A DNA stretch of 64,000 nt from Algibacter miyuki (GTDB lineage Bacteria; Bacteroidota; Bacteroidia; Flavobacteriales; Flavobacteriaceae), in the NCBI RefSeq assembly GCF_030409805.1, contig NZ_JAUFQP010000004.1, positions 1-64,000 on the forward strand, given 5' to 3'. Shown here in pieces: positions 28,006-36,219 of this stretch. The translations under genes were made by a program, and so were the position numbers. The notes under the pieces were generated by a model, which searched no databases, was not told where the DNA came from, and saw only the letters and a list, made by a program, of their open reading frames with translations. The first letter of the stretch is position 1; each line of letters begins with the position of its first letter.

Positions 28006-29961
28006 TTAGAATTTCCAGATGGCATAAAATTGCCAATAATTAAAATTATCTTCAAAATTCATAATATATCGGGCGCCTAAGCTAGGGCCAATTCGGGCAA
28101 AACCTACAGTAGCTTCAAGAAGCAAACCTGTGCGTAAATTGGTAAATGTATTGGTTTCGCTATAATTTTCTTCAAAAGAATTAAAGAGTGCGTTATCCGT
28201 AGCATCGCCTTCAAATTGTTCAATATATAAGTCTTGCTTGCTTTTTTCGCTTACTGAAATGGTGTTTTGTACACCAGCGCCCAAACCAACAAAGTTGTTT
28301 ACATTGTAGCGTAATAAAACAGGGATGTCCCAGTCAATATTTTGGTAAGAGTTGTTTGTGGTGGTACGTTGTAAAAAACGGAACCCTTGGGTGCTTTCTG
28401 GAATAAATTCTTCTACAACGGTGGTATTGGCGTCGTAATTATGGAAATTATTCATAAGTTCGATTTGCCAGTAAAAGCGATACGATTTATATGGGGATAA
28501 TGTGGCGCCGATAAAATAACTTTCGGAATTTTTTAAATCGCTAAAAGAATTATATCCCATTTTGGCTCCAATAGAAAGACCTGGTAAAAACCTAGTAGTA
28601 GAATAATTGGTGATTATCGGATCGTTTTTATCAAAAATAATAGCCGTTCTACTTTTGGTTTTCTGCTTGTGGAAATCTTTAGCAAACTTCACCTTATATT
28701 TAACAAAGCCTTTAGTGGAATCGTATTCTTTTACATTTTTTTGTTCGCTGCCTGGTAAATAAATATTTTTAAAGGTGAAAATAGCCTGCTTGTCAGTAAA
28801 GGTAGTGTCCAAACAACTGTAAAGGACTTCGCGCTTTGGGCAGATTTCGCATTTGGGATACATATCGACAACTTCAATAGTCGATTTATCTAACATATCT
28901 GGAATATCGGTTTCCAAACGGATGGTGTTTGCTGGGCCTTCACCATTATTTTGAAACTTGATTTTATACTTTAAGGTTTTAAAACGTACCAAGCGGTAAT
29001 TCATAAAAGTACCGTTCGACGACATTTTATTAGGATCGTGCGAGGTTACAATTTCCATTTCCATGTCTTTTACCTTATGGTTGTCGTAGTTAGAATCGGG
29101 CACATAAATACCACGCACTGAAATTATAGCGCTGGTATCTTTAATCATTTCTGCTGTGGTTTTTAAGCTGAAAAAGATGTTGCGCTCTTCGTTAGGTTGC
29201 ATATTATCAAATTCGATAACGCGCCAGTTTTTATATAATGATTGTGATTCTGATAACGTTAAAGGTAAGTTGGTTTTTATGGTAGAATCTTGTGGAATGT
29301 CTTGATAAGCTTCCATTTTATAATTTGTAGAGGCTAAAAAGATGTTCTGGTTTTCAATTTTATTGGTGCTAACGAAGGCATCGGTAGGACTATTTTTTTC
29401 ATTATGATGCATCCTTGTGTCGGTCAACTCAAAATTATCGGCACTGTATTTTAATTCATTATAAAACAGGAAAAGTTTACCTTTAGTGCTGTAGTTTTTG
29501 GTGTTTTTATAACTTAAAATGGTAACTATATCTTGTTCTGGAACGGGTTCTCTGTTTCGTTTTAAGGTAAAATCGTCTTCCATAGAAGCTTCATCCTGAA
29601 AATCATCAGTAACCGAGGTGATGTTTATTTTTTTAGGACGTGCCGTTGGAGGTTTTCCGGTGTCGTAATTATTGGTAGCCCATAGCTTTACTTCATATTC
29701 GCCTTTCTTTTTGTAAGTGTGTTTTGGCGTGGCTTGTTTACTGTAGCTCCCGTCTCCCATTTCCCAGTAATGAGTATAAAAAGCTTTTGGTGCACCTGCA
29801 ATTTGATTTAAGGCGGGTGTTTCTGGCGATAGTAATACGGTGTTTGCTGTAACGGTTGCTTTTATGGAGGCTGTTCTAGTTATTGTGTCTGTAGATTGTT
29901 CTTGAGCAAAAACAGATAAAGGGAGGAACGTAAGTAGGAGTAGGGCAGTAAAATGTCTCAT
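28006..29961 (-). CDS. PKD-domain protein with C-terminal outer-membrane barrel
   Basis: Surface or outer-membrane protein of 651 residues with a signal peptide (LLLTFLPLSVFAQ). A PKD domain is at about 45-115 (YTHYWEMGDGSYSKQATPKHTYKKKGEYEVKLW, split here only as description). The central region has DUF11-like repeats (YKIKFQNNGEGPANTIRLET), with a C-x2-C pair (KCEICPKREV). The final 190 residues form strands of a small barrel ending in FYAIWKF. It is upstream of the CHAT gene with a 30-nt gap. It could anchor or sense something at the cell surface for the CHAT pathway; this is inferred from position. Confidence 0.78.
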   Translation of the reverse strand: MRHFTALLLLTFLPLSVFAQEQSTDTITRTASIKATVTANTVLLSPETPALNQIAGAPKAFYTHYWEMGDGSYSKQATPKHTYKKKGEYEVKLWATNNYDTGKPPTARPKKINITSVTDDFQDEASMEDDFTLKRNREPVPEQDIVTILSYKNTKNYSTKGKLFLFYNELKYSADNFELTDTRMHHNEKNSPTDAFVSTNKIENQNIFLASTNYKMEAYQDIPQDSTIKTNLPLTLSESQSLYKNWRVIEFDNMQPNEERNIFFSLKTTAEMIKDTSAIISVRGIYVPDSNYDNHKVKDMEMEIVTSHDPNKMSSNGTFMNYRLVRFKTLKYKIKFQNNGEGPANTIRLETDIPDMLDKSTIEVVDMYPKCEICPKREVLYSCLDTTFTDKQAIFTFKNIYLPGSEQKNVKEYDSTKGFVKYKVKFAKDFHKQKTKSRTAIIFDKNDPIITNYSTTRFLPGLSIGAKMGYNSFSDLKNSESYFIGATLSPYKSYRFYWQIELMNNFHNYDANTTVVEEFIPESTQGFRFLQRTTTNNSYQNIDWDIPVLLRYNVNNFVGLGAGVQNTISVSEKSKQDLYIEQFEGDATDNALFNSFEENYSETNTFTNLRTGLLLEATVGFARIGPSLGARYIMNFEDNFNYWQFYAIWKF

Positions 29962-30091
29962 AAAACAATGCGGGTTATTTGTTTATAAAGATACAAAAGA
30001 GATTGGTTTTTAGAGTATAGGGATTTGTTTTAAGGCTGTGATTTCTAAAAAAATCTTGTATGTATTAATAGGAAACTAAGATATAATTAAC

Positions 30092-30187
30092 CTACATGAA
30101 AAGGTTGGTTATAATGATGGTGAAGTTTGCCCAAAGCATAACAAACACCCACACGATAATTATTTTTATAAAAGTACGCTTCCCCAT
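30092..30187 (-). CDS. 31-residue membrane peptide, head of PKD-CHAT run
   Basis: Short ORF missed by length-based callers. It begins MGKRTFIKIIIVWVFVML and continues as one uninterrupted hydrophobic helix ending in NLFM. The N-terminus carries K3, R4 and K8 (positive-inside). A GGGTAACAAA element, shared with two other genes here, sits 26-35 bp upstream. No terminator is seen between it and the PKD gene 130 bp downstream, so it may lead that operon. Function unknown; the composition fits a small membrane regulator or a leader peptide. Confidence 0.45.
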   Translation of the reverse strand: MGKRTFIKIIIVWVFVMLWANFTIIITNLFM

Positions 30188-30222
30188 ATTAATACATCAA
30201 AAGTGGAGCTGTTTTGTTACCC
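30186..30222 (-). promoter_or_regulatory. Candidate ECF promoter, site 3
   Basis: On the minus strand GGGTAACAAA (30222-30213) matches the -35-like element of sites 1 and 2. The -10 position (ATGTATTAATAT) is less well conserved and abuts the ATG of the 31-residue ORF. It could also serve the downstream PKD-CHAT run. Confidence 0.45.
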
Positions 30223-30246
30223 GTACATTTTAATTTTTTTTAAATT

Positions 30247-30276
30247 AAAAACCCAGAAACAAAAGTTTCCGGGTTT
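30247..30276 (-). terminator. Terminator of lipoprotein gene
   Basis: Stem AACCCAGAAAC with GTTTCCGGGTTT (one A-C mismatch) and an AAAA loop. A T-rich tract follows on the minus strand. Confidence 0.7.
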
Positions 30277-30338
30277 AAAAAGTAGGTTAATTAAAAATCC
30301 CTCAATAATTAATTAACAATTTGGGGCAAAAAAAGGTG

Positions 30339-31316
30339 TTACGGTAATGCGTTGATAATAGCTGTAAGTTGTGCTTGTGTTACGGTTGCTGTTTCACTTT
30401 CGGTAATAGTGATGATGCCGTTTTCTACTATGGTTGCTGCTTGTACAGCGTATTTCCAATTGCCTTCATCTTCGCTAACAAAAATAACGTGACATTCTAA
30501 ACCTACCGGGATTTGCCCGTAGTGTTCACTAAATAAGCCTGTGTTTGCGTCGTAAGTATCTAAGTTTGCTAATGCAGCAGGTTCACCATCATAAGATAAA
30601 TATACACCACTGTTTGTGTTATCGTAGCCTTCTGGTGCGGCAACTAAAATGGTTGTTTTTTCTCTTGGGTCGTTATAAAAACGATCTACGTTAGTCCATC
30701 CAAAGTCGCCAATAAAAGCATAATAGTTGTTGCCTTCTGCAAATACACCACGTTCGTCACCATTTTCATTTTGGGCTTCTTCCCAAACTAAATTACCATC
30801 GTCGTCAATATTACCGTCCCATAAAATCATGTCAGGGTCAACGTCTCCAGTTAAAGCGGCAGGGATTCCTAATTGCATGGTGCCGTTAAGTTGTAAATCT
30901 GCTCCGTTTTGTGTGGCATTTATAAAGAACTCACCACCAGAAATTAGTAAGGCTTTGTCATTGGTTGCTGTAAGCCCCATTGTAGGTTTATTGGTAACTA
31001 GCATATGGCCTCTTTCAAACAATTCCACAAATTCTAAATCTATGGCACCAGTAATAGGGTTTCCATTTAAGGTTAAATTATTTGTACTGAAGCTAATATC
31101 TACGCCGTTTTCCGAAGTTAAAGTTATCCATCCATCAGCGGCATCAAACTGAAACGTTTGTGTTAACCCCTCTAAAGCATCGTCTTGTATGTTTCTAAAC
31201 TCGGCAGCAGTTGCTGGAATTATAAGTTCGATATCGTTGTCATCTTTTGTTGAACAGCTTGTGAAAATTAAAGCCGATACAAGTAAAGTACCTAAAATGT
31301 GTTTTAAATTTTTCAT
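30339..31316 (-). CDS. Lipoprotein of unknown function
   Basis: Secreted lipoprotein of 325 residues, lipobox IFTSC (C21). After a short linker it is rich in beta-strand-like Gly/Asn/Asp segments (GEFFINATQNGADLQLNGTMQLG, DPDMILWDGNIDDDGNLVWEE; each shown in part). An acidic stretch DPDMILWDGNIDDDG could bind divalent metal. I recognise no family. It has its own GGGTAACAAA/ATATAA promoter and terminator and sits between the ECF sigma region and the CHAT run, so it is a probable member of the ECF regulon. Confidence 0.75.
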   Translation of the reverse strand: MKNLKHILGTLLVSALIFTSCSTKDDNDIELIIPATAAEFRNIQDDALEGLTQTFQFDAADGWITLTSENGVDISFSTNNLTLNGNPITGAIDLEFVELFERGHMLVTNKPTMGLTATNDKALLISGGEFFINATQNGADLQLNGTMQLGIPAALTGDVDPDMILWDGNIDDDGNLVWEEAQNENGDERGVFAEGNNYYAFIGDFGWTNVDRFYNDPREKTTILVAAPEGYDNTNSGVYLSYDGEPAALANLDTYDANTGLFSEHYGQIPVGLECHVIFVSEDEGNWKYAVQAATIVENGIITITESETATVTQAQLTAIINALP

Positions 31317-31340
31317 TGTCTTTCGTTTTAAATTGATTAT

Positions 31341-31377
31341 TCACCTTTATATAAACAGGGCTTTAGTTTTGTTACCC
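31341..31377 (-). promoter_or_regulatory. Candidate ECF promoter, site 2
   Basis: Minus strand: GGGTAACAAA (31377-31368), 15-nt spacer, ATATAAAGGTGA (31352-31341). It has the same spacing and a near-identical -10 as site 1. It lies 25 bp before the lipoprotein ATG. Confidence 0.6.
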
Positions 31378-31406
31378 TGTTTATGGTATTATTTTAAAAT
31401 TTCTTT

Positions 31407-31850
31407 TTATTGTTGAGGTTGACTCATAATAAGTTGATCTACAATAGCATCTCCAGAAGCCACTAAAGCAATCATTTTACGAGCGTATGCTTCAGTTGAG
31501 GCGTAACCTTTGGCTTTCCCAGAAACTGTTTTTACTTCCCAAAAGTAATTTCGGTTTTCAGTGGTGTTCGCTTCATTTTGTAGCATGAAATAACTTGAAA
31601 TTTGTTTGTTCATTATAATTTCGTTGCTCGTTGTTAAAGCAATCATACGTTTTGCTTCTTCAAGGCTCGGTGCTGTGCCAGCATATTTTCCTTTGTTGGT
31701 TTGTACAGCCCAATCGAATACTTGCGTTATGGTATTTTCTGAAACAGTAATAATATTGTTTTCAGTATTGATCATTGTTTTTTCGTTAGTAGCATTTAAA
31801 TTTGAAATCGATAACACTACAATTGCGGTCATTAAAATTGAATTTCTCAT
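31407..31850 (-). CDS. Small secreted protein with two tandem 40-residue repeats
   Basis: Exported protein of 147 residues. The start at 31850 (MRNSILMTAIVVLSISNLNA) makes a signal peptide; the longer ORF only adds leader sequence. The mature part holds two homologous units: FDWAVQTNKGKYAGTAPSLE (then EAKRMIALTTSNEIIM) and YFWEVKTVSGKAKGYASTEA (then YARKMIALVASGDAIV). Each has a W-x-V-x-T strand pair, a KG-turn and an A-x-x-MIAL helix. No known domain name comes to mind. It is divergent from the ECF sigma gene and preceded by the best copy of the ECF-like promoter, so it is a likely target of that sigma factor. Confidence 0.75.
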   Translation of the reverse strand: MRNSILMTAIVVLSISNLNATNEKTMINTENNIITVSENTITQVFDWAVQTNKGKYAGTAPSLEEAKRMIALTTSNEIIMNKQISSYFMLQNEANTTENRNYFWEVKTVSGKAKGYASTEAYARKMIALVASGDAIVDQLIMSQPQQ

Positions 31851-31912
31851 AATTTCTAAATGTTTATTGTTGTTAAAATTTGGTTTAATTCGTTTAGCCA
31901 ATCTGACTGTTA

Positions 31913-31948
31913 CACCCTTATATCAAAACCATTTTAAATTTGTTACCC
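31913..31948 (-). promoter_or_regulatory. Candidate ECF promoter, site 1
   Basis: Minus strand: GGGTAACAAA (31948-31939), 15-nt spacer, ATATAAGGGTG (31923-31913). It lies in the divergent region beside the ECF sigma gene, with a leader of about 60 nt to the secreted-repeat gene. Confidence 0.6.
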
Positions 31949-31993
31949 TTTTTTTTGAAAGTTTTTTTACATTCGTTGTAAATACAAGGGGTA

Positions 31994-32575
31994 ATGAGTG
32001 AAAAAAAAATACACGAAGACCAGAAATATATTGTAGGTTTATTAAAGAACAACAGCTTTATAATACAAGCCATTTACGATAAGTTTGCGCCTAAGGTGAT
32101 TAATTATATTAAGTTGAATAGCGGTACGCGAGATCAAGCGCAAGATGTTATACAAGACACCTTAATAACGATTTACAACCAAGCGAGCCAGAAAAACTTA
32201 CAATTAACCTGTCCGTTCGATGCATATTTTTTTCTCCTTTGTAAAAGGAAATGGCTAAACGTGTTAAAAAAATCTTCGAATAAAGAGGTAACAATTAATG
32301 AGGAAGTGCTATCTAAAGGAGACGAGGCTCAAGAATTTGCTTTCGAAACAGCAGTGTTTGGAGAAAAACAAGCCTTATTTGCCGAAATGTTCGAAAAATT
32401 AGGAACCGCTTGTAAAGATTTGCTAAAGGCGACTTTCAAAATAAAATCAATGGAAGAAGTTGCTGCAAGTTTAAATGTAAGTTATGCTTATGCACGAAAA
32501 AAAAAATCGTTGTGTATCGGCAAACTCACCGAGTTAGTTAGAGCGTCGCCAAAATTTAACCACCTTAAAAATTAA
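31994..32575 (+). CDS. ECF-type RNA polymerase sigma factor
   Basis: Alternative sigma factor of 193 residues. Region 2 (about 25-90: IYDKFAPKVINYIKLNSGTR, then DQAQDVIQDTLITIYNQ) contacts the -10. Region 4 (about 130-185: LLKATFKIKSMEEVAASLNV, then SYAYARKKKSLCIGKL) is the -35-binding helix-turn-helix. Start ATG at 31994. The following gene, 5 nt away, encodes a membrane protein of anti-sigma character. Likely promoters are the GGGTAACAAA sites on the opposite strand. The window shows no such site before the sigma gene itself, so autoregulation is not evident. Confidence 0.92.
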   Translation: MSEKKIHEDQKYIVGLLKNNSFIIQAIYDKFAPKVINYIKLNSGTRDQAQDVIQDTLITIYNQASQKNLQLTCPFDAYFFLLCKRKWLNVLKKSSNKEVTINEEVLSKGDEAQEFAFETAVFGEKQALFAEMFEKLGTACKDLLKATFKIKSMEEVAASLNVSYAYARKKKSLCIGKLTELVRASPKFNHLKN

Positions 32576-32580
32576 CCAAA

Positions 32581-33330
32581 ATGGCAGAGCAAGATTATAT
32601 ACAATTTGAAGATTATCTTTCCGAAAACCTCTCGGAAGCAGATAAGTTAAGCTTTGAAAATAAGTTGAATACAGATAGCGCTTTCGCGGAAAGGTTTCAA
32701 ACCTACAAAAATTTGTCTCATTATTTAAGTGATAAATTTGGAAATGAAACCGAATCGGAAGCCTTTAAAGAGAATTTAAAAAGCATATCGAGCAAATATT
32801 TTGTACAACAGGACGAAGCTATTTCCGAAGAAAAAAGCAGTAAAAAATCTTTTACGTTTTATAAATATGCCGTAGCAGCCTGCGCTATTTTAATGATAGG
32901 TGTTTTTACTTTTAATCAATTTTCAAATCCAACTTATAACGATTTTAACACGTTCGATACAATGAGTTTAACCGTGAGAGGTGATAATGATGCTCTTTTA
33001 AAAACAGCTGAAAACGCTTTTAATAATCGCGATTTCGCTTCCGCAGAAAGTGCATTAGCTCAGTTAATGGAAAACGATGAAAATAATTTAGAGCTGCTCT
33101 ATTATCGTGGGATTGCAAATATAGAATTGAATAATTTTGAAACATCGGAAGATTTATTAACGGAATTGGCCAATGGTAATTCGGCATACAAAAACAAAGC
33201 GATTTGGTATTTGGCATTAAGTAAATTGAAGCAGGATGATATTTTAGATTGTGTTGATATTTTAAAAACCATCCCTGAAGAAGCTGAAGATTACGAGCGT
33301 GCTCAAAAACTATTAAATAAATTAGATTAA
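32581..33330 (+). CDS. Membrane TPR protein, anti-sigma-like
   Basis: Single-pass membrane protein of 249 residues. The cytoplasmic N-terminus (1-90) has the pattern seen in Bacteroidota anti-sigma proteins: YIQFEDYLSENLSEADKLSF, then ENKLNTDSAFAERF. A membrane helix is at about 96-114 (YAVAACAILMIGVFTFNQF). The outer part (about 135-249) contains tetratricopeptide-like units (FNNRDFASAESALAQL, NNLELLYYRGIANIELN). No zinc-binding H-x3-C-x2-C motif is seen. Being 5 nt after the ECF gene, it probably holds that sigma factor and releases it on a periplasmic cue. Confidence 0.8.
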   Translation: MAEQDYIQFEDYLSENLSEADKLSFENKLNTDSAFAERFQTYKNLSHYLSDKFGNETESEAFKENLKSISSKYFVQQDEAISEEKSSKKSFTFYKYAVAACAILMIGVFTFNQFSNPTYNDFNTFDTMSLTVRGDNDALLKTAENAFNNRDFASAESALAQLMENDENNLELLYYRGIANIELNNFETSEDLLTELANGNSAYKNKAIWYLALSKLKQDDILDCVDILKTIPEEAEDYERAQKLLNKLD

Positions 33331-33379
33331 CGGACTTTTATTTAATGGCTAAATGGCGGCCAAGAATTTAAATACTTCT

Positions 33380-33387
33380 TACTTTTG
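33380..33387 (+). promoter_or_regulatory. -7 box of tatD
   Basis: TACTTTTG matches TAnnTTTG and ends 4 nt before the ATG at 33392, implying a leaderless or nearly leaderless mRNA. Confidence 0.5.
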
Positions 33388-33391
33388 CGGC

Positions 33392-34159
33392 ATGATTATT
33401 ACAGATACGCACACCCATTTATATAGTGAAGCCTTTGATGACGATAGAGCTGAAATGATTAACCGCGCCATAGAACAAGGCGTAACACGGTTTTTTATTC
33501 CAGCGATAGATTCTACATATACAGAAGCTATGCTTCAACTAGAAAAGGACTATCCAGAAAACATGTTTTTAATGATGGGGCTGCATCCAACCCACGTTAA
33601 AGAAAATTATATAGACGAGTTAAACCATATAGAGCACATGCTGGCCACGCATAAATTTTATGCCGTTGGCGAAATTGGCATCGATTTGTATTGGGATAAA
33701 TCGACTTTAAAGATTCAGAAAACGGCTTTTAAACATCAAATTCAATTAGCGAAACAATATAAATTACCTATTGTTATTCATTGTAGAGATGCTTTCGATG
33801 AGGTATTCGAAGTTTTAGAAAGTGAAAAAGGAGATGATTTGTTCGGAATATTTCATTGTTTTACGGGAAGTTTAGAGCAAGCGCATCAAGCCATTTCTTA
33901 TAATATGAAATTGGGTATTGGTGGTGTTTCAACCTTTAAAAACGGAAAAATTGATCAGTTCTTAAATCAAATCGACTTAAGCGAGATTGTATTAGAAACC
34001 GATGCGCCGTATTTGGCTCCTGTGCCTTTTCGTGGTAAACGAAACGAAAGTTCGTACATTATAAAGGTGTTAGAAAAGCTGTCCTATATATATAATGTAT
34101 CTTTAGAACATGTAGCGCAAAGAACCACAGCCAATTCAAAAGCCATTTTTAAAGTTTAA
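33392..34159 (+). CDS. tatD: TatD-family metal-dependent DNase/hydrolase
   Basis: TIM-barrel metallohydrolase of 255 residues with 3'-5' DNA exonuclease activity in characterised homologues. Metal ligands are the N-terminal TDTHTHL (H7, H9), the GEIGIDLYWD glutamate, HCRDAFDEV, HCFTGS, and ETDAPYLAP aspartate. The start at 33392 removes 13 in-frame residues that overlap the promoter box. The asparaginase gene follows by 3 nt. Confidence 0.95.
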   Translation: MIITDTHTHLYSEAFDDDRAEMINRAIEQGVTRFFIPAIDSTYTEAMLQLEKDYPENMFLMMGLHPTHVKENYIDELNHIEHMLATHKFYAVGEIGIDLYWDKSTLKIQKTAFKHQIQLAKQYKLPIVIHCRDAFDEVFEVLESEKGDDLFGIFHCFTGSLEQAHQAISYNMKLGIGGVSTFKNGKIDQFLNQIDLSEIVLETDAPYLAPVPFRGKRNESSYIIKVLEKLSYIYNVSLEHVAQRTTANSKAIFKV

Positions 34160-34162
34160 AAT

Positions 34163-35185
34163 ATGCAACCTAACATACTCCTTATATATACCGGCGGTAC
34201 CATTGGTATGGTTAAAGATTTTAAAACAGGAGCACTAAAAGTGTTCAACTTCAAAAATATTATAAAAAATATTCCAGAATTACAGTTGTTAGATTGTAAT
34301 ATTGAAACGTTTTCGTTTGAAAAACCTATTGACTCTAGTAATATGAATCCGAAATATTGGGTTCAAATGGTTGAGGTTATTGAAAAACATTACGACGCTT
34401 TCGATGGATTTGTTGTGCTTCATGGTAGCGACACCATGAGTTATACGGCTTCGGCTTTAAGTTTTATGCTCGAGAATTTAGCCAAACCAGTAATTTTTAC
34501 AGGATCGCAATTGCCTATTGGCGACTTACGTACCGATGCCAAGGAGAATTTAATAACGTCTATTCAAGTGGCGTCGCTTCAGAAGAAAGGAAAACCTGTA
34601 ATTCAAGAAGTATGCTTGTATTTTGAATATAAATTGTACCGTGCTAATAGAACGACGAAGATAAATGCTGAACATTTTCAGGCTTTTGCATCGTTTAATT
34701 ATCCAGATTTAGCTGAATCTGGTGTGCATTTAAAAATAAATCACGAACATTTATTTAAACCAAAAGGAAACAAAAACTTGGTGGTGCATAGAGATTTAGA
34801 TGAAAATATTGCGCTTATTAAGTTGTATCCGGGTATCTCTAAAATTGTTTTGCAAGAGATTTTTAAAACGCCAAATTTGAAAGCCGTTATCTTAGAAACC
34901 TATGGTTCTGGGAATTGTACTACTGAAAAATGGTTTATTGCTATGCTAAAGGAAACTATTGAAAATGGAGTACATATTATAAATATTACACAATGTTCGG
35001 GTGGAAGCGTTATGATGGGACATTATGAAACTAGCGATATGCTAAAAAAAGTAGGGGTAATCTCCGGAAAAGATATTACAACAGAAGCTGCGTTGGCGAA
35101 GACAATGTTTTTGTTAGGAAAAAAAATGTCATCTAAATCGTTCAAAACCACCTATGAAACATCTTTAATTGGAGAATTGACTTAA
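34163..35185 (+). CDS. ansA: Type I L-asparaginase
   Basis: Cytoplasmic asparaginase of 340 residues, hydrolysing asparagine to aspartate and ammonia. The first catalytic motif is YTGGTIGM (T10 and T13), and the second is LHGSDTMSYTASALSFML. GSQLPIGDLRTDAKEN completes the pocket. No signal peptide, as expected for the type I enzyme. It is 3 nt after tatD; this pairing is common in the group. Confidence 0.95.
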   Translation: MQPNILLIYTGGTIGMVKDFKTGALKVFNFKNIIKNIPELQLLDCNIETFSFEKPIDSSNMNPKYWVQMVEVIEKHYDAFDGFVVLHGSDTMSYTASALSFMLENLAKPVIFTGSQLPIGDLRTDAKENLITSIQVASLQKKGKPVIQEVCLYFEYKLYRANRTTKINAEHFQAFASFNYPDLAESGVHLKINHEHLFKPKGNKNLVVHRDLDENIALIKLYPGISKIVLQEIFKTPNLKAVILETYGSGNCTTEKWFIAMLKETIENGVHIINITQCSGGSVMMGHYETSDMLKKVGVISGKDITTEAALAKTMFLLGKKMSSKSFKTTYETSLIGELT

Positions 35186-35259
35186 AATTAACTGTTAAAG
35201 TTTTAGTGTTCAGATTATTTTTTGTTATTTCATCCCCGAATTAAAAGTTATTGAAAAAT

Positions 35260-35347
35260 AGAGAGGTGGCCGAGTGGTCGAAGGCGCACGCCTGGAAAGT
35301 GTGTATACCCCAAAAGGGTATCGAGGGTTCGAATCCCTTCCTCTCTG
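35260..35347 (+). tRNA. tRNA-Ser (GGA)
   Basis: Eighty-eight-nt cloverleaf with long variable arm. Acceptor AGAGAGG (35260-35266) pairs with CCTCTCT (35340-35346), discriminator G. Anticodon stem CACGC/GTGTG encloses loop CTGGAAA with anticodon GGA at 35294-35296. The variable arm is TACCC-CAAAA-GGGTA, and the T-loop is GGTTCGAAT. CCA is not encoded. Confidence 0.97.
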
Positions 35348-35422
35348 CTTAATTTTTTTATTTTTTAATTACTTTTTTTTTATATCTTTAACACTTTAAC
35401 TAATAAAATTAAGATCTAGAAC

Positions 35423-36196
35423 ATGAAAAGATTATTTTCTATCCTTGCCGTTACTGTAATGATGGCATTCGGAACTGCTAATGCAACAACCATTGCAAAC
35501 ACAAGTACAGCTGTAACAACTGTAACCACATTAACTCAAGACGATGCTGCTCCTGCTGCCGAAGATATCGGTTTTCATCAGGAATTGAAAAAACGTTTTA
35601 TTGAAGGTGGTCCAGGATTTATGGGTATTGTATTATTATGTCTAATTCTTGGATTAGCAATTGCTATCGAGAGAATTGTCTTTTTAAACTTATCTTCTAC
35701 AAACACGAAGAAATTAACACAATCTGTTGAAGATGCATTAGCGTCTGGTGGTGTTGAAGCTGCAAAAGAAGTTTGTAGAAATACAAAAGGCCCAATCGCA
35801 TCTATATACTATCAAGGTTTAGATAGAACAGATGAAGGTATTGAAGCTGCTGAAAAAGCTGTTGTAGCTTACGGTGGTGTTCAAATGGGACAATTAGAGA
35901 AAAACGTTTCTTGGATTTCATTATTTATCGCTCTTGCACCAATGCTTGGTTTCATGGGTACGGTAATTGGTATGATTCAAGCCTTTGATAAAATTGAAGC
36001 TGCTGGTGATATGCAACCTTCTCTTGTTGCAGGTGGTATTAAAGTAGCACTTTTAACAACAGTATTTGGTCTTGTAGTAGCTATTATTCTTCAAATTTTT
36101 TATAATTATATTATTTCTAAGATTGACAGTATTGTTAACGACATGGAAGATGCTTCTATCACGTTAATGGATATCTTGATCAGATACAAAAAATAA
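35423..36196 (+). CDS. exbB: MotA/TolQ/ExbB proton-channel protein
   Basis: Inner-membrane proton channel of 257 residues energising TonB- or gliding-type motors. It has an N-terminal cleavable-looking signal (MKRLFSILAVTVMMAFGTANA), then TM1 (about 65-85, GIVLLCLILGLAIAIERIVF). The paired TM helices (about 170-245) have WISLFIALAPMLGFMGTVIGMI and GGIKVALLTTVFGLVVAIIL; the conserved Thr/Gly-rich faces form the channel. It is the first gene of a four-gene unit with two ExbD proteins. Confidence 0.92.
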   Translation: MKRLFSILAVTVMMAFGTANATTIANTSTAVTTVTTLTQDDAAPAAEDIGFHQELKKRFIEGGPGFMGIVLLCLILGLAIAIERIVFLNLSSTNTKKLTQSVEDALASGGVEAAKEVCRNTKGPIASIYYQGLDRTDEGIEAAEKAVVAYGGVQMGQLEKNVSWISLFIALAPMLGFMGTVIGMIQAFDKIEAAGDMQPSLVAGGIKVALLTTVFGLVVAIILQIFYNYIISKIDSIVNDMEDASITLMDILIRYKK

Positions 36197-36219
36197 TTAA
36201 TTATAAAACCTAAAGAATT

